Shown here: one piece after another, positions 6,203-7,051 of the stretch
Position numbering within the stretch: the stretch's first letter is position 1
Layout of the letters: every line of letters begins with the position of its first letter
Origin: DASXMX01 sp036794395
Lineage (GTDB): Bacteria; Planctomycetota; Phycisphaerae; Tepidisphaerales; Tepidisphaeraceae
Direction: 5' to 3'
Assembly (NCBI GenBank): GCA_036794395.1
Contig: DAIRGS010000366.1
Coordinates: 1-7,051, forward strand
Length of the DNA: 7,051 nucleotides
Notes under the pieces: model-generated
What the model saw: the letters and a program-made list of their open reading frames with translations, nothing else
Database searches by the model: none
Told to the model about the DNA's origin: nothing
Position numbers and translations under genes: made by a program

Positions 6203-6967
6203 ATGCCCGAACCCGCCCCCACAACCTCTTCCCCCATCCTCAAAGCCAAAGCCATCAAGCGCGAATTTCAAGTCGGCCAGGAAACCTCGGTCGTCTTGAA
6301 GCATGTCGATCTAACTTTAAAACGCGGCGAGTTCGTGGCGATCGAAGGGCGATCAGGCTCAGGAAAGAGCACCTTGCTCCACATCCTGGGAACGCTGGAT
6401 GAAGCCAATAGCGGCAGCATCGAGTTTGAAGGTCAGGACCTAAGCAAGCTCAGTGGCCGCGAGCGCAGCCGGGTGCGGAACACGCAGTTTGGCTTCGTAT
6501 TCCAGTTTTATCACCTGCTGCCCGAGCTGAATGTCACCGAAAACACGCTTCTGGCTCCAATGATCGAGTATTCATGGCTCGGCTTCCGCAAACGCGGAAA
6601 AGAGTTGCGCGAGCGGGCCAATCAAATTCTAAATGACTTGGGGCTCGGCCATCGGCTTCGCCACAAAGTAACCGTCCTAAGCGGCGGCGAGCGTCAACGC
6701 GTCGCCATCGCCCGCGCCCTCATGAACAATCCCAAAATCCTCTTTGCCGACGAGCCCACCGGGAACCTCGATGCCGAGACCGGCCGTCAGATCATGAACG
6801 TCCTCGAAAAGCTTCATCAAGAGCAGGGCCAAACCGTCGTGCTCGTTACGCATGATCGATCCCTGGCCTGCGAAGCCGATCGTGTGCTTGTTCTAAGAGA
6901 CGGCAAACTCGAAAAACCCTCCGATTCCCCTCCCCCGGAATCAGCGCCTACGCTCAATTACAGATAA
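6203..6967 (+). CDS. ABC transporter ATPase, LolD/MacB family
   Basis: A 254-residue cytoplasmic ATPase that should power the permease encoded just upstream. All motifs are intact: Walker A GRSGSGKST (49-57), Q-loop Q101 in FVFQFYHLLPELNVTEN, signature LSGGERQR (159-166), Walker B ILFADEPT (179-186), D-loop GNLD (187-190) and switch histidine H217 in LVTHD. The FQFYHLLPEL stretch and the STLLHILGTLD run after Walker A match LolD and MacB ATPases rather than nutrient importers. The length is slightly above LolD (about 230), through a proline-rich head (1-10) and tail (about 228-254). The start at 6203 has no Shine-Dalgarno and directly follows the heptamer array. The 108-bp gap to the permease shows no terminator, so one transcript with lysS and the permease is likely. 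LolD versus MacB-like is unresolved because only one permease is present and no LolA or MacA gene is seen. Confidence 0.92.
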   Translation: MPEPAPTTSSPILKAKAIKREFQVGQETSVVLKHVDLTLKRGEFVAIEGRSGSGKSTLLHILGTLDEANSGSIEFEGQDLSKLSGRERSRVRNTQFGFVFQFYHLLPELNVTENTLLAPMIEYSWLGFRKRGKELRERANQILNDLGLGHRLRHKVTVLSGGERQRVAIARALMNNPKILFADEPTGNLDAETGRQIMNVLEKLHQEQGQTVVLVTHDRSLACEADRVLVLRDGKLEKPSDSPPPESAPTLNYR

Positions 6968-6978
6968 AGGCTATTATT

Positions 6979-7051
6979 GTCAGTGGTGGTGGTCAGTGGT
7001 CAGTTGTCAGTTGTCAGTTGTCAGTTGTCAGTTGTCAGTTGTCAGTTGTCA
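6979..7051. repeat. GTCAGTT heptanucleotide array, cut by window edge
   Basis: Seven identical GTCAGTT units run from 6999 to 7047, with a partial GTCA to the window edge. They are preceded by variant GTCAGTG units at 6992 and 6979, with irregular GTGGTG between. The array begins 12 bases after the ATPase stop codon; the total length is unknown because the window ends inside it. The perfect copies indicate recent expansion, in contrast to the diverged 5' units. No terminator hairpin is visible between the gene and the array. Confidence 0.92.

Noticed and set aside
5783..6304. Minus-strand frame of 173 codons across the permease-ATPase junction
   Set aside because: It is antisense to both genes, and its middle (DFRFQNSDLRFQNLRF) is the translated heptamer array.
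6979..7051. CRISPR array at the right edge
   Set aside because: The units are 7 bp and contiguous with no spacers, so this is a simple tandem repeat.

Overview
The window looks like a piece of a planctomycete-type genome, probably from an environmental or metagenome-assembled source. Four things point there: (i) a short stand-alone SpoIIE/PP2C phosphatase that opens with a CMEVWGGN-type N-terminus, which I associate from memory with planctomycetes; (ii) a secreted HEAFH protein resembling DUF1570, a family first defined in Rhodopirellula; (iii) palindromic repeats of the ACGGGCT-TCC-AGCCCGT type, whose translation (TGFQPV / TGWKPV) is a frequent contaminant of planctomycete protein predictions; (iv) starts mostly without Shine-Dalgarno sequences. 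The lineage is an inference; no rRNA or other decisive marker is present.

Layout. Positions 1-114 hold the end of a spacer with a low-complexity CTTCGTG-type repeat. Positions 115-1068 (minus) encode the phosphatase. Positions 1081-1443 are a 363-bp gap holding a nested inverted repeat (1220-1375). Positions 1444-2736 (minus) encode a secreted putative zinc peptidase. A 108-bp BIME-like pair of palindromes (2663-2770) lies in the divergent region and overlaps the 5' end of the peptidase reading frame. On the plus strand follow lysS (lysyl-tRNA synthetase, 2884-4509), a LolC/LolE/FtsX-type permease (4517-6094, only 7 bp after lysS) and a LolD/MacB-type ATPase (6203-6967). Heptanucleotide arrays lie immediately before the ATPase gene (6140-6195) and after it (6979 to the window edge).

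How the genes work together. The permease and ATPase should form one inner-membrane ABC complex of the lipoprotein-releasing (LolCDE) or MacB type, co-transcribed with lysS; a lysS-lolC-lolD order is also known from some Deltaproteobacteria. The two minus-strand genes are separate units: a cytoplasmic signalling phosphatase and an exported protein. No tRNA, rRNA, CRISPR, transposase gene or prophage is visible. The five genes look conventional; the unusual part is the spacers. Every spacer longer than 100 bp carries a different repeat family, and one repeat appears to supply the translation start of a gene.
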